A stretch of DNA of 64,000 nt from an uncultured Erythrobacter sp. (GTDB lineage Bacteria > Pseudomonadota > Alphaproteobacteria > Sphingomonadales > Sphingomonadaceae). The notes under the pieces are model-generated. The model was not told where the DNA came from and ran no database searches. It saw only the letters and a list, made by a program, of their open reading frames with translations. Position 1 is the first letter of the stretch; every line of letters begins with the position of its first letter. This document shows, one piece after another, positions 25,542 to 33,399 of this stretch. The DNA is taken from positions 2,303,501-2,367,500 of the forward strand of contig CANLAD010000001.1 in assembly GCA_947488755.1 (NCBI GenBank), read 5' to 3'. The position numbers and the translations under genes were made by a program.

Positions 25542-26194
25542 TCGTGTTCTCCCTCCAACCGCGTGCGAAGCCAGGGCAGCGCCTCGGCCCACCGGTCGAT
25601 CCGTGCGTGTGCGTCGCCCGCGATATGCGCGCAGTCGATGGCGTGCGCGATCGACGGCTCGCCGCACATATGCAGGCGCGTGACATGCGGCGTGGTTTCT
25701 TTGACCGAGCTGTGATGCTGCGCGAGATCGTCGATGAAGACCGCGCGGGTCGGGCCGTATTCGTCGATTATGCGTTGCAGCGCCGGCCCTTTCGGCCCCT
25801 GATTGGTGAAGACCTTCGCCTCCAGCCCGTGCGCCAGCAATTGCTCGGTGCGCTTCTCGCGCCGCTCGTCGACCAGATTGGTCAGCACAACGACGTCTGC
25901 GTGCTCGGTGAGTTCATTGAGCGATTCAATCGCCCCGGAAATCGGCATCTGGCTGTCCATCTGCGTGTCGAAGAAACCGCCGAGCATTCGCCAGATATCC
26001 TTCTGCTCCAGCAATTCCCCGCTTTCCTGCCAGCGCATGGCCTCGGTGAAATTGGAACCTGACAGATCGAAGTCGACGCCCTCGCTCTTCGCCAGCCAGT
26101 CGCGGAAGGGGGCGATCATGTGCAGGATCACTTCGTCGCAATCGCTTATGACGAGCGGGCGGCCATCGGTGCGGATCGGGGCAGGAGCATTCAT
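25538..26194 (-). CDS. HAD-superfamily hydrolase-like protein
   Basis: This 218-residue protein has HAD motif I as VISDCDEVILHM, motif II-like VVVLTNL and motif IV-like RAVFIDDLAQHH, with a helical cap region between. The first Asp in motif I and the FIDD pair are kept, so it may be an active phosphatase; the substrate is unknown. It overlaps both neighbours (DUF3572 upstream, RidA downstream) by ATGA junctions, indicating a three-gene operon. Confidence 0.8.
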   Translation of the reverse strand: MNAPAPIRTDGRPLVISDCDEVILHMIAPFRDWLAKSEGVDFDLSGSNFTEAMRWQESGELLEQKDIWRMLGGFFDTQMDSQMPISGAIESLNELTEHADVVVLTNLVDERREKRTEQLLAHGLEAKVFTNQGPKGPALQRIIDEYGPTRAVFIDDLAQHHSSVKETTPHVTRLHMCGEPSIAHAIDCAHIAGDAHARIDRWAEALPWLRTRLEGEHE

Positions 26195-26505
26195 TCGGTT
26201 GATTTTCCGTCGGAAAGATCGTGGCGGGCGGCAACAAGTTCGGCAGGCTCGACGCCCAGCGCCTCGGCCGCGCGGATGAGATCGGGTTCGTGATTGGCGA
26301 GGAAATCCAGCGCGGAGGCGAGAATGCGCGGATCGTCCAGCCCGGCCCGCAGCGTATCGGGATCGAGGCCGGTGAGGTCAAGGTACCGCTGCGCGCGATC
26401 CTCATCCTGCAGCGTCCAGCCGATCGAGGCGAGTGCGAGCGTGGCGGCGCGGGTCTGCGCCGAGGCGCGATCGGGCGCCGTTCCGGAAGGCGAATCTTGC
26501 GGGAT
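26191..26505 (-). CDS. DUF3572 protein with non-canonical start
   Basis: The minus-strand frame ending in TGA at 26193-26191 encodes a clear DUF3572 protein: ASIGWTLQDEDRAQRYLDLTGL, then DPRILASALDFLANHEPDLI and GVEPAELVAARHDL. Between the upstream in-frame stop (26535-26533) and the domain there is no ATG, GTG or TTG. The best candidate start is ATC at 26505-26503, preceded by AAGGA (26517-26513) at 7 nt. This gives 104 residues, as expected for the family. The stop overlaps the next gene's ATG. DUF3572 genes often neighbour divK in alphaproteobacteria, as here. The start is inference; a sequencing error is the alternative. Confidence 0.7.
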   Translation of the reverse strand: MPQDSPSGTAPDRASAQTRAATLALASIGWTLQDEDRAQRYLDLTGLDPDTLRAGLDDPRILASALDFLANHEPDLIRAAEALGVEPAELVAARHDLSDGKSTE

Positions 26506-26576
26506 TGTGGAGTCCTTGACGAAAGAGTAGGCTTAATTCAGCGGTCGCACGACGATCGCCAATAACGGGGCGCGAT

Positions 26577-26945
26577 GTGACAAAGCGCATAATGGTTGTT
26601 GAGGATAACGACCTCAACCGGAAATTGTTCTGCGACGTGTTGAGCGCGAACGGTTTCGAGGTCGATCCTGTCGCCGATGGCGAGAGTGTCTTGCAAACCG
26701 CGCGCGATACGCATCCCGATCTCATCATAATGGACATCCAACTGCCGGGCATTTCCGGCGTTGACCTGATTGAGGCAGCTAAAAGGGAAACAGCTCTGGA
26801 AGCCATCCCCGTGCTCGCGGTTACAGCCTTCGCCGCCAAGGGTGATGAGGAGCGGATCCGATCCGCCGGGGCCGCGGGTTATCTCGCCAAACCGGTATCG
26901 ATCACACCCTTTATGAACGCGGTAAGGGGCCTCCTGCCTGATTGA
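26577..26945 (+). CDS. divK: DivK-like single-domain response regulator
   Basis: This 122-residue stand-alone receiver domain has the acidic pocket VVEDND, the phospho-acceptor Asp in LIIMDIQLPGISG, the switch residues VTAFAAKGDE and the Lys of GYLAKPVS. It matches DivK, the essential cell-division regulator that controls the PleC/DivJ-CtrA pathway in alphaproteobacteria. The GTG start at 26577 gives MTKRIMVVEDND. It is divergent from the DUF3572 gene. Confidence 0.88.
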   Translation: MTKRIMVVEDNDLNRKLFCDVLSANGFEVDPVADGESVLQTARDTHPDLIIMDIQLPGISGVDLIEAAKRETALEAIPVLAVTAFAAKGDEERIRSAGAAGYLAKPVSITPFMNAVRGLLPD

Positions 26946-27074
26946 GGCAGTGCGGCCCGCGCGCTCGCGCAAACTTGACAATTCGCCCGCCGAACCGCTT
27001 TGCAATGCGCCGAAACGGCGCGGCAGTGCGTATATCTTGAACCAAGCCGCCCCCAGCCAAGCGAAAGCCTCATC

Positions 27075-27317
27075 ATGACGCCAGCCGAAGTCGACACCCG
27101 CATCCGCGCTTTGATCGAACCCTTCAACAAGAAGGACGTCGCCATCACCGACGCGACGACGTTTCAGCACGATCTGGAATTCGACAGCCTGACGGTCATG
27201 GATTTCGTCGCCGAGATCGAGGATGAATTCGACATCATCATCAGCATGAACCAGCAGGCCGAGATCGAAACCTACGGCCAGCTCGTGACCGCAGTGCACA
27301 AGCTGCAGGATAGCTGA
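27075..27317 (+). CDS. Acyl carrier protein for sphingolipid synthesis
   Basis: This 80-residue acyl carrier protein carries the phosphopantetheine serine in the motif EFDSLTVMDFVAEIEDEFDI. It lies 12 nt before the serine palmitoyltransferase gene, an arrangement seen in Sphingomonas-type bacteria where a dedicated ACP delivers the acyl chain to SPT. The ATG at 27075 is chosen for family length; an upstream in-frame start at 27000 would add a non-conserved leader. Confidence 0.9.
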   Translation: MTPAEVDTRIRALIEPFNKKDVAITDATTFQHDLEFDSLTVMDFVAEIEDEFDIIISMNQQAEIETYGQLVTAVHKLQDS

Positions 27318-27329
27318 TAGGAGGCACCC

Positions 27330-28568
27330 ATGACAGATACAGCCACCGCGACAGCCGCGCCCAAGGGCGACCTTCTCTCCAAATTCGACGACACCATCCA
27401 GACCCGCGAAACCCTGCTTGCGAGCGGGGTGACGGACCCGTTCAACCTGGTGATGGAAAAGGTGCTCTCGCCCACCCGCGCGATCTGCAACGGGCGCGAC
27501 ACGATCCTGCTGGGCACCTACAATTACATGGGCATGACCTTCGATCCCGACGTGATAGATGCGGGAAAACAGGCACTTGCCGACTTCGGATCGGGGACCA
27601 CGGGCAGCCGGGTGCTGAACGGAACCTATCAGGGTCACAAGGAGTGCGAGGACGCGCTGCGCGAGTTCTACGGCATGGATCACGCGATGGTCTTCTCGAC
27701 AGGGTACCAGGCCAACCTCGGCATCATTTCGACTCTCGCCGGAAAGGGCGATTATATCGTCCTCGACATCGACAGCCATGCCTCGATCTATGATGGCTGC
27801 AAGATGGGCGATGCCGAGATCGTGCCGTTCCGCCACAACGACATCGAAGCGATGGAAAAGCGGCTGAAGCGAATTCCTGAAGGAGCGGGAAAGCTCGTCA
27901 TTCTCGAAGGCGTCTATTCGATGCTGGGCGATGTCGCGCCGCTCAAGGAGATGGTCGCCATTGCCAAGCAGCACGGCGCGATGGTGCTGGTCGATGAAGC
28001 GCATTCGATGGGCTTCATCGGGGAGAACGGTCGCGGGGTTGCCGAGGAGCAGGGGGTGATTGACGATGTCGACTTCATCATCGGCACCTTCTCCAAAAGC
28101 GTTGGAACGGTCGGCGGTTTCTGCGTCTCGAACCATCCCAAGTTCGACATTATGCGCCTCGTCTGCCGCCCCTACGTCTTCACCGCCAGCCTGCCACCCA
28201 GCGTCGTGGCAACTGCTGCAACCTCGATCAACAAGCTGAGGCACGGCGCGAACAAGCGCGCGCATTTGTGGGAGAACTCCAAGCGGTTGCATGCAGGACT
28301 CAAGGAACTCGGCTTCGAGCTCGGGACGGACACGCCGCAAAGCGCGATCGTGGCGGTCATCATGCCCGATCTCGAACGCGGGGCGATGATGTGGGAGGCG
28401 CTGCTCAAACAGGGCCTTTACGTCAATCTCGCCCGCCCGCCTGCAACCCCTGCGAACATGACGCTGCTGCGTTGTTCACTATGCGCCGAACACTCCGCCG
28501 AGGAAGTCGAAACGATTCTCGAACGCTTCGAGCGCGCGGGCAAGGCCACCGGAATTATCGCAGGCTAA
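27330..28568 (+). CDS. spt: Serine palmitoyltransferase
   Basis: This 412-residue PLP enzyme of the alpha-oxoamine synthase family condenses L-serine with an acyl thioester to give 3-ketosphinganine, the first step of sphingolipid synthesis. Visible motifs are LLGTYNYMGMTFDP, GTTGSRVLNGTYQGHKECED, the PLP Asp region VLVDEAHSMGFIG and the PLP lysine in GTFSKSVGTVGGF. The paired ACP gene separates it from 2-amino-3-ketobutyrate ligase or ALA synthase. A good GATAGGAGGCACCC Shine-Dalgarno precedes the ATG. Other sphingolipid genes are not in the window. Confidence 0.93.
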   Translation: MTDTATATAAPKGDLLSKFDDTIQTRETLLASGVTDPFNLVMEKVLSPTRAICNGRDTILLGTYNYMGMTFDPDVIDAGKQALADFGSGTTGSRVLNGTYQGHKECEDALREFYGMDHAMVFSTGYQANLGIISTLAGKGDYIVLDIDSHASIYDGCKMGDAEIVPFRHNDIEAMEKRLKRIPEGAGKLVILEGVYSMLGDVAPLKEMVAIAKQHGAMVLVDEAHSMGFIGENGRGVAEEQGVIDDVDFIIGTFSKSVGTVGGFCVSNHPKFDIMRLVCRPYVFTASLPPSVVATAATSINKLRHGANKRAHLWENSKRLHAGLKELGFELGTDTPQSAIVAVIMPDLERGAMMWEALLKQGLYVNLARPPATPANMTLLRCSLCAEHSAEEVETILERFERAGKATGIIAG

Positions 28569-28572
28569 GTCC

Positions 28573-28598
28573 GGAACCCCAGGCGTCTCCGATGCGTC
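28573..28598 (+). promoter_or_regulatory. EcfG-like promoter candidate upstream of osmC
   Basis: GGAAC (28573-28577) and CGTC (28595-28598) are separated by 17 bases; the EcfG consensus is GGAAC-N16/17-CGTT. Transcription would begin about 25 nt before the osmC ATG. OsmC proteins are often under general stress control, which fits, but one -10 base deviates. Confidence 0.35.
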
Positions 28599-28629
28599 CT
28601 TTACACTGAACGCAAAGGAGGTTCGACAC

Positions 28630-29064
28630 ATGAGCACCACCAAGAGCGCCAGCGCGCAATACGAAGGTTTCGGCAAGTCCGGTCAGGGCCACATCTCTAC
28701 CGGGTCTGGCGCAATGTCGGGCCAACCCTATGGCTTTCAGACCCGGTTCGAAGAAAAGGCGGGTACCAATCCCGAAGAGCTGATAGCGGCCGCTCATGCG
28801 AGCTGTTTCACCATGGCGCTGTCCCTCATGCTGGCCGAGGAAGGTTTCATGGCCGGCACACTGGAAACCGATGCCGACGTGACGCTGGTCAAGGATGGCG
28901 ACGGCTTCAAGGTCAGCAAATCCGCGCTTTCGACGAAGGGTTCGGTCGAAGGGCTGGACCAGGCAAAGTTCGAGGAACTCGCGAACAACGCCAAGGAGAA
29001 TTGCCCGATCTCCAAGGTTCTCGACTGCGAGATCACGCTGGAGACCAGCTTCTCTCCCTCATAG
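28630..29064 (+). CDS. osmC: OsmC-type organic hydroperoxide reductase
   Basis: This 144-residue thiol peroxidase reduces organic hydroperoxides. The two catalytic cysteines are in HASCFTMALSLML (about residue 58) and ENCPISKVLDCEITLE (about 124). The N-terminal beta region with KAGTNPEELIAAAHASC is typical of OsmC rather than Ohr. A GGAGG stands 8 nt upstream of the ATG. Confidence 0.92.
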   Translation: MSTTKSASAQYEGFGKSGQGHISTGSGAMSGQPYGFQTRFEEKAGTNPEELIAAAHASCFTMALSLMLAEEGFMAGTLETDADVTLVKDGDGFKVSKSALSTKGSVEGLDQAKFEELANNAKENCPISKVLDCEITLETSFSPS

Positions 29065-29175
29065 GAGCGCCGCAAGCGCCCCGACCTGCCATGGATCGTC
29101 AGCCCATACAGGAGGGCGCGGCGCAGTCAGAAGCCGGACGGGCAGGGCAAGCTGCTTTAGGCCGCTTGCGCGATT

Positions 29176-29832
29176 TCAATACGCCTCTTCGACCGTCTCC
29201 ACCGCGGGCGCGTCCGCGCACGGGTCCGCTTTGTCCTCTCCGCCGCCGCCCAATTGCGTGAGCGCAAGAAATCCGCCGATCACCAGCAGCACGAACACCG
29301 TGGTCACCGTGCCAAGATAATTGTCGATCACTTTCTTGATGGGCCGCCCGAAGACCTGGAACAGCACGCCGACCGTCACAAAGATCAACGCCCGGCCCGC
29401 GAGACTGGCGAGGATAAAGGGCACCAGCGCCATGCCGAGAAAGCCTGCGGTGATGGTCAAGAGCTTGAACGGCACCGGGGTCGCGGCGGCGATCACCACC
29501 GCAAAAGCACCATATTCGTCGAAGGTGCATTGCGCCGCGGGTAGGCTGTCATACAGGCCGATCGCGGTCAGCAGCGGCACCCCGACCGCATCGAACAGCA
29601 GCCAACCAATCAGGTATCCGAACAATCCTCCCACGACCGACGCGAGGGTCGCAATGATCGAAAAGCGCAGCGCCTTCCTGGGCTCGGCAAGGCACATGAG
29701 ACCGAGCAATGGATGTGGCGGAATCGGAAAGAAGCTCGCTTCGATGAAGGCGAAGAACGCCAGCCACCATTCCGCATGGCGATGCGCGACCTTGTCCATC
29801 GTCCAATTGTAGAGCGCGCGCAGCCACCGCAT
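29176..29832 (-). CDS. YqaA/DedA-family membrane protein
   Basis: This 218-residue integral membrane protein of the SNARE-associated/YqaA family has about five hydrophobic helices. Family segments include EASFFPIPPHPLLGLMCLAEP, ASVVGGLFGYLIGW, the loop FDEYGAFAVVIAAATPVPFKLLTITAGFL with the conserved PxPFK, and FVTVGVLFQVFGRP. It is probably involved in membrane homeostasis. The chosen ATG (29832) opens MRWLRALYNWTMD; an upstream in-frame extension lacks conservation signs. It is transcribed away from the GTA cluster. Confidence 0.85.
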   Translation of the reverse strand: MRWLRALYNWTMDKVAHRHAEWWLAFFAFIEASFFPIPPHPLLGLMCLAEPRKALRFSIIATLASVVGGLFGYLIGWLLFDAVGVPLLTAIGLYDSLPAAQCTFDEYGAFAVVIAAATPVPFKLLTITAGFLGMALVPFILASLAGRALIFVTVGVLFQVFGRPIKKVIDNYLGTVTTVFVLLVIGGFLALTQLGGGGEDKADPCADAPAVETVEEAY

Positions 29833-29912
29833 CGTCTGGCAAACCTTTGTCGGGAAGTCGGCGCCACGTAGGGCAGCGGTCTCGCGCACGCAACCGAAAG
29901 TCCAGAGTCTTG

Positions 29913-29931
29913 AATAACCATATTGGTTATT
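29913..29931. promoter_or_regulatory. Perfect 8-bp palindrome, operator candidate upstream of the GTA operon
   Basis: AATAACCA-TAT-TGGTTATT is a perfect inverted repeat in an AT-rich island of an otherwise GC-rich genome. It ends 4 bases before a TTGACA -35 box, and its half-site TTGGTTA recurs at 29954-29960, 31 bp downstream, across the predicted promoter. It lies 81 nt upstream of yqaA on the other strand, so it could serve either gene. Confidence 0.55.
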
Positions 29932-29935
29932 TTTA

Positions 29936-29964
29936 TTGACATCGTCACGCTCTTTGGTTAGAGA
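29936..29964 (+). promoter_or_regulatory. Predicted GTA operon promoter
   Basis: TTGACA at 29936-29941 is a perfect -35 hexamer. At 17 bases spacing the -10 would be TAGAGA (29959-29964), which is weak, consistent with a promoter that needs activation. It reads toward TerS with a leader of about 95 nt. Confidence 0.4.
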
Positions 29965-30006
29965 AGGACAACATCGCGAAATTGTGATTCGCAACGGCAA
30001 CCCAGC

Positions 30007-30042
30007 AGGGCGGGCTTTCTCACGGGAAAGCGCCGCCCTTTT
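30007..30042 (+). terminator. Intrinsic-terminator-like hairpin in the GTA leader
   Basis: A 13-bp stem (30007-30019 pairing with 30026-30039, one bulged G at 30032) closes a 6-base loop and is followed by TTTT. It lies between the predicted promoter and the TerS start (30066), where a terminator would act as an attenuator of the whole GTA operon. Confidence 0.65.
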
Positions 30043-30065
30043 CATTGTGTTCGGGAGGGAACATC

Positions 30066-30590
30066 ATGGCCAGGCGCTCGAAACGCGTAAAAATCGCACC
30101 CATGCTGAAGGAGGGAGAAGGGCCGAGCGTCAACCGTCACTGGCGCAGTCACTTCCTCGATTTTCTCGCCGAGAGTTCAAACGTCACGAAAAGCGCCGAA
30201 CGCGCCGGCGTGAATCCCAGCCGCGCCTACAAACTTCGCCGCGAGGATCCCGAGTTCGCCCGCGCCTGGCTGGTCGCGCTGTGGGAGGGATATTCGCACC
30301 TAGAAATGGAGATCCTGCGGCGCCTGCGCGAAGGCGACCAGAAGGCGTGCGGCCCGAAAACGGACGACCTGGAAACCGGCAAGAGCGCCGCAGCCGACAA
30401 ATACGATTTCGCCAATGCGATCCGCTTGCTCAACGCCCACCGCGAAAGCGCCATCAAGGCCCACGCCCAGCAACAGAATGTAAGCGCCGCCGAAGTGCGC
30501 GCCTCGATCGATCGCAAGGTCGAGGCGATCCGCCAGCAGGTCCAGCGTGAGAAGCGGGAAAGGATCGGTCGCGAATGCACGGACGTCTAG
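30066..30590 (+). CDS. GTA terminase small subunit (g1)
   Basis: This 174-residue protein heads the operon in the position of GTA g1. A helix-turn-helix-like segment is visible (SSNVTKSAERAGVNPSRAYKLRREDPEFARAW) as in terminase small subunits, followed by a long charged helical C terminus (DRKVEAIRQQVQREKRERIG) likely to mediate oligomerisation. In GTAs this subunit directs packaging of random host DNA rather than a specific site. GGGAGGGAACATC precedes the ATG. Its end overlaps TerL by 16 nt. Confidence 0.82.
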   Translation: MARRSKRVKIAPMLKEGEGPSVNRHWRSHFLDFLAESSNVTKSAERAGVNPSRAYKLRREDPEFARAWLVALWEGYSHLEMEILRRLREGDQKACGPKTDDLETGKSAAADKYDFANAIRLLNAHRESAIKAHAQQQNVSAAEVRASIDRKVEAIRQQVQREKRERIGRECTDV

Positions 30591-31912
30591 CCTGGCTCGC
30601 CGAGGTCGACCCCGAGGTCCGCCAGCGCCTCGCCGCTCAGATGGACGCTACCGAGCGGCGCGAGTTCGATTTTCATTGGGAGCTGATCGCCCGCTCTGCT
30701 CAGGTGCCGCCGCCGGGCGACTGGCGGATCTGGCTGGTGATGGCGGGGCGCGGGTTCGGCAAGACCCGCGCCGGAGCGGAATGGGTGCGGCTGATTGCAG
30801 AAGCCGACAGTGAGGCGCGGATCGCGCTGGTCACGTCCTCACTAAACGAAGCGCGGGCGGTGATGGTCGAGGGTGAAAGCGGGTTGATCGCCTGCGCCCC
30901 ATCCGACCGGCGGCCTGTGTACGAACCGTCTCTGCGGCGCGTGCGCTTTCCCAACGGGGCGCAGGCGCAGCTATACTCCGCCGCCGAGCCCGAAAGCTTG
31001 CGCGGACCGCAGCACAGCCACGCCTGGTGTGACGAAATCGCGAAATGGCCGCTGGCGCATAACCGCGCGACACAGACTTGGGACAATTTGCTGATGGGTC
31101 TGCGGCTCGGCAGCGATCCGCGCATCGTCGCGACTACGACGCCGCGCGCCGTGCCGCTGGTGCAACGCCTGCTCGCGCAGAGCGAGGACGGTTCGGTCGT
31201 CGTGTCGCGTGGGTCGACTTACGACAATGCGGGCCATCTGCCTCGCCGCTTCCTCGATGCGGTAGAAAGCGAATTCGCCGGCAGCCAGCTCGCCCGGCAG
31301 GAGATTGCGGGCGAAATGCTCGACGATATCGAAGGCGCGCTGTGGACGCGCGCCATGCTCGAAGCGGCACGTGAGAAAGAGTGTGCGGCGGAGCATCGCC
31401 GGATCGTTGTCGCCGTTGATCCACCCGCATCGTCCAATGGCGATGAATGCGGGGTAGTGGTCGCGGCGCTTGGCGAAGACGGGATCGCCCGGGTGCTTGC
31501 CGATTGCTCGCTACCCCGCGCGCAACCGGATCGCTGGGCGCGCGAAGTGGCGAATGCGGCGCAAAGCTGGGAGGCCGACCGCGTCGTTGCCGAAGCCAAT
31601 CAGGGCGGCGCAATGGTCGAGAGCGTGCTGCGCGCCGCCGATGCGGGCCTCCCGGTCAAGCTGGTCCATGCGAGTCGCGGCAAGGTCGCGCGGGCCGAAC
31701 CGGTCGCCGCGCTCTATGCCGCCGGGCGCGTGAAGCATTGTGGGAACTTCCCCAAGCTCGAAGACCAGATGTGCGGCCTGATAACCGGCGGCGAATATGC
31801 CGGGCCGAGCAATGGCGGGAGCCGCAGCCCCGACCGCGCCGACGCGCTTGTCTGGGCGCTGACTGAACTGCTGCTGGGCCGCGCGGGCCGTCCGAGCATT
31901 CGCTCGATATAA
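30575..31912 (+). CDS. GTA terminase large subunit (g2)
   Basis: This 445-residue DNA packaging motor has ATPase Walker A VMAGRGFGKTRAGAEW (about residues 50-65) and Walker B-like HAWCDEIAKWP. The C-terminal nuclease domain begins VVAVDPPASSNGDECG and ends SPDRADALVWALTELL. It translocates and cuts double-stranded host DNA into capsids. The family and position match GTA g2 (DNA-packaging protein). It overlaps the TerS gene. Confidence 0.95.
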   Translation: MHGRLAWLAEVDPEVRQRLAAQMDATERREFDFHWELIARSAQVPPPGDWRIWLVMAGRGFGKTRAGAEWVRLIAEADSEARIALVTSSLNEARAVMVEGESGLIACAPSDRRPVYEPSLRRVRFPNGAQAQLYSAAEPESLRGPQHSHAWCDEIAKWPLAHNRATQTWDNLLMGLRLGSDPRIVATTTPRAVPLVQRLLAQSEDGSVVVSRGSTYDNAGHLPRRFLDAVESEFAGSQLARQEIAGEMLDDIEGALWTRAMLEAAREKECAAEHRRIVVAVDPPASSNGDECGVVVAALGEDGIARVLADCSLPRAQPDRWAREVANAAQSWEADRVVAEANQGGAMVESVLRAADAGLPVKLVHASRGKVARAEPVAALYAAGRVKHCGNFPKLEDQMCGLITGGEYAGPSNGGSRSPDRADALVWALTELLLGRAGRPSIRSI

Positions 31913-31936
31913 CGCTGAATACGCAAAGGAATTTTC

Positions 31937-33097
31937 ATGGCCATGCTCGACAATCTGCTCTCCGCCTTCAAGGGCGGGGGTTCAAGCCGCGCGCCGCTCG
32001 CACCCGCAGCCGCGCTTGGGTGGACGCCTGCTTTCGAAGGCCATGGTGGCCCTCGATCCTATCGCTACGAAACGGCTGTGCGCGACGGGTTTTTGTCCAA
32101 TCCGATCGCGCAGCGGGCGGTGCGGATCGTCGCAGAGGGGATCGGGCAGGCCCCGATTGGATGCGACGATCCCGATCTGCGAGCGCTCATCGATGCAACC
32201 AGCGCGGGCCAGTCGCTGGTCGAAACGCTCGCCGCGCATGTCCTGCTGCATGGCAACGGTTACGTCCAAATCGTCAAGGATGCGAGCGGGCGGCCGGTCG
32301 AACTGTTCGCGCTGCGACCCGAGCGCGTGACCGCGATCGCCGGCCCCGATGGCTGGCCGAAAGCTTATGAATACAAGGTCGGCGGAGACGCGCTGCGGAT
32401 CCCTGTCGAAGACGAGGATGGCTGGCCCAGCATCGTCCAGATCAAGGCGCTGCACCCGCTCGACGATTATTGCGGGGCCAGCGCGCTCGCCGCGGCACGT
32501 CAGGCGGTCGCGATCCACAACGCGGCATCCGAGTGGAACCGGTGCCTGCTCGAAAACGCGGCGCGGCCCTCGGGCGCACTGGTCTACGATGCGGGCGACG
32601 GCGCGGGGCTGACCCACGAACAGTTCGAACGATTGAAGGCCGAGCTTGAAACCGCCTTTTCCGGCTCCATCAACGCCGGACGCCCGATGGTGCTCGATGG
32701 CGGGCTGAAATGGCAGGCGATGGCGATGTCGCCCGCCGACATGGATTTCGCCACGCTTAAGAGCGCCGCGGCGCGCGACATTGCGCTCGCGTTTGGAGTG
32801 CCGCCGATGCTGCTCGGCCTGCCGGGCGACAACACCTATTCGAACTATCGCGAGGCCAATCGCGCGCTGTGGCGGCTCACGCTGCTCCCGCTCGCCGACA
32901 AGCTGTTCTCGGCTTTGCGCGAAGGGCTTGCGCCGTGGTTTCCGAATGCGAGCATGGCGATCGATCTCGACCGGGTAACGGCGCTGTCGGAGGACCGCGA
33001 GCGACTGTGGAAGCAGGTGTCTGACGCAGACTTCCTCTCCCGCGCGGAGAAGCGTGAGATGTTGGGTCTGTCACCGGAAGAGGAGAATGCGCGATGA
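31937..33097 (+). CDS. GTA portal protein (g3)
   Basis: This 386-residue HK97-family portal forms the ring through which DNA enters and leaves the head. Recognisable parts are GPRSYRYETAVRDGFLSNPIAQRAVRIVAEGI, AAHVLLHGNGYVQIV, LALRPERVTAI-type motif (FALRPERVTAIAGPDG) and FGVPPMLLGLPGDNTYSNYREANRALWRLTLLPL. An AAAGGA site lies upstream of the ATG. It ends with an ATGA overlap to the following small gene. Confidence 0.95.
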   Translation: MAMLDNLLSAFKGGGSSRAPLAPAAALGWTPAFEGHGGPRSYRYETAVRDGFLSNPIAQRAVRIVAEGIGQAPIGCDDPDLRALIDATSAGQSLVETLAAHVLLHGNGYVQIVKDASGRPVELFALRPERVTAIAGPDGWPKAYEYKVGGDALRIPVEDEDGWPSIVQIKALHPLDDYCGASALAAARQAVAIHNAASEWNRCLLENAARPSGALVYDAGDGAGLTHEQFERLKAELETAFSGSINAGRPMVLDGGLKWQAMAMSPADMDFATLKSAAARDIALAFGVPPMLLGLPGDNTYSNYREANRALWRLTLLPLADKLFSALREGLAPWFPNASMAIDLDRVTALSEDRERLWKQVSDADFLSRAEKREMLGLSPEEENAR

Positions 33098-33399
33098 ACC
33101 GTCAGGACATGCTCGCCAGCCTGTTGGCGCAGGCGAGCGAGGAAGGTGCCGAACTCGTGACCTTGCGCGCCATCCTCGAAGAAGCGTCCGAACTGTCTGC
33201 CGAGCGGGTGCTCGACCGGCTGGGACTCGCCGATCCGGGAGCCGAGGACGATCTCGACGAGCTGCGCGAATTGCTGCGCGCCTGGCGCGATGCGAAGTCG
33301 AGCGCGTGGAAAGCGCTGATCGATTGGACGGCGCGCGGTTTTCTCGCCGCCCTGCTGGTCGGGATCGCGGTGCGGCTTGGCGTGTGGGAGCTGCTGTGA
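33094..33399 (+). CDS. DUF6127 small membrane protein (GTA g3.5 position)
   Basis: This 101-residue protein has a soluble helical N-terminal part (MLASLLAQASEEGAELVTLRAILEEASE and LDELRELLRAWRDAKSSAWK) and one C-terminal transmembrane helix (FLAALLVGIAVRLGVWELL). It matches the small alphaproteobacterial protein found between portal and protease in GTA clusters. The role is unknown; a tether of assembling heads to the membrane is possible. It is linked to portal (ATGA) and protease (TGATG) by overlaps. Confidence 0.75.
   Translation: MNRQDMLASLLAQASEEGAELVTLRAILEEASELSAERVLDRLGLADPGAEDDLDELRELLRAWRDAKSSAWKALIDWTARGFLAALLVGIAVRLGVWELL

Noticed and set aside
27330..28568. 2-amino-3-ketobutyrate CoA ligase or 5-aminolevulinate synthase.
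   Set aside because: The same fold, but the adjacent acyl carrier protein and overall motifs fit serine palmitoyltransferase.
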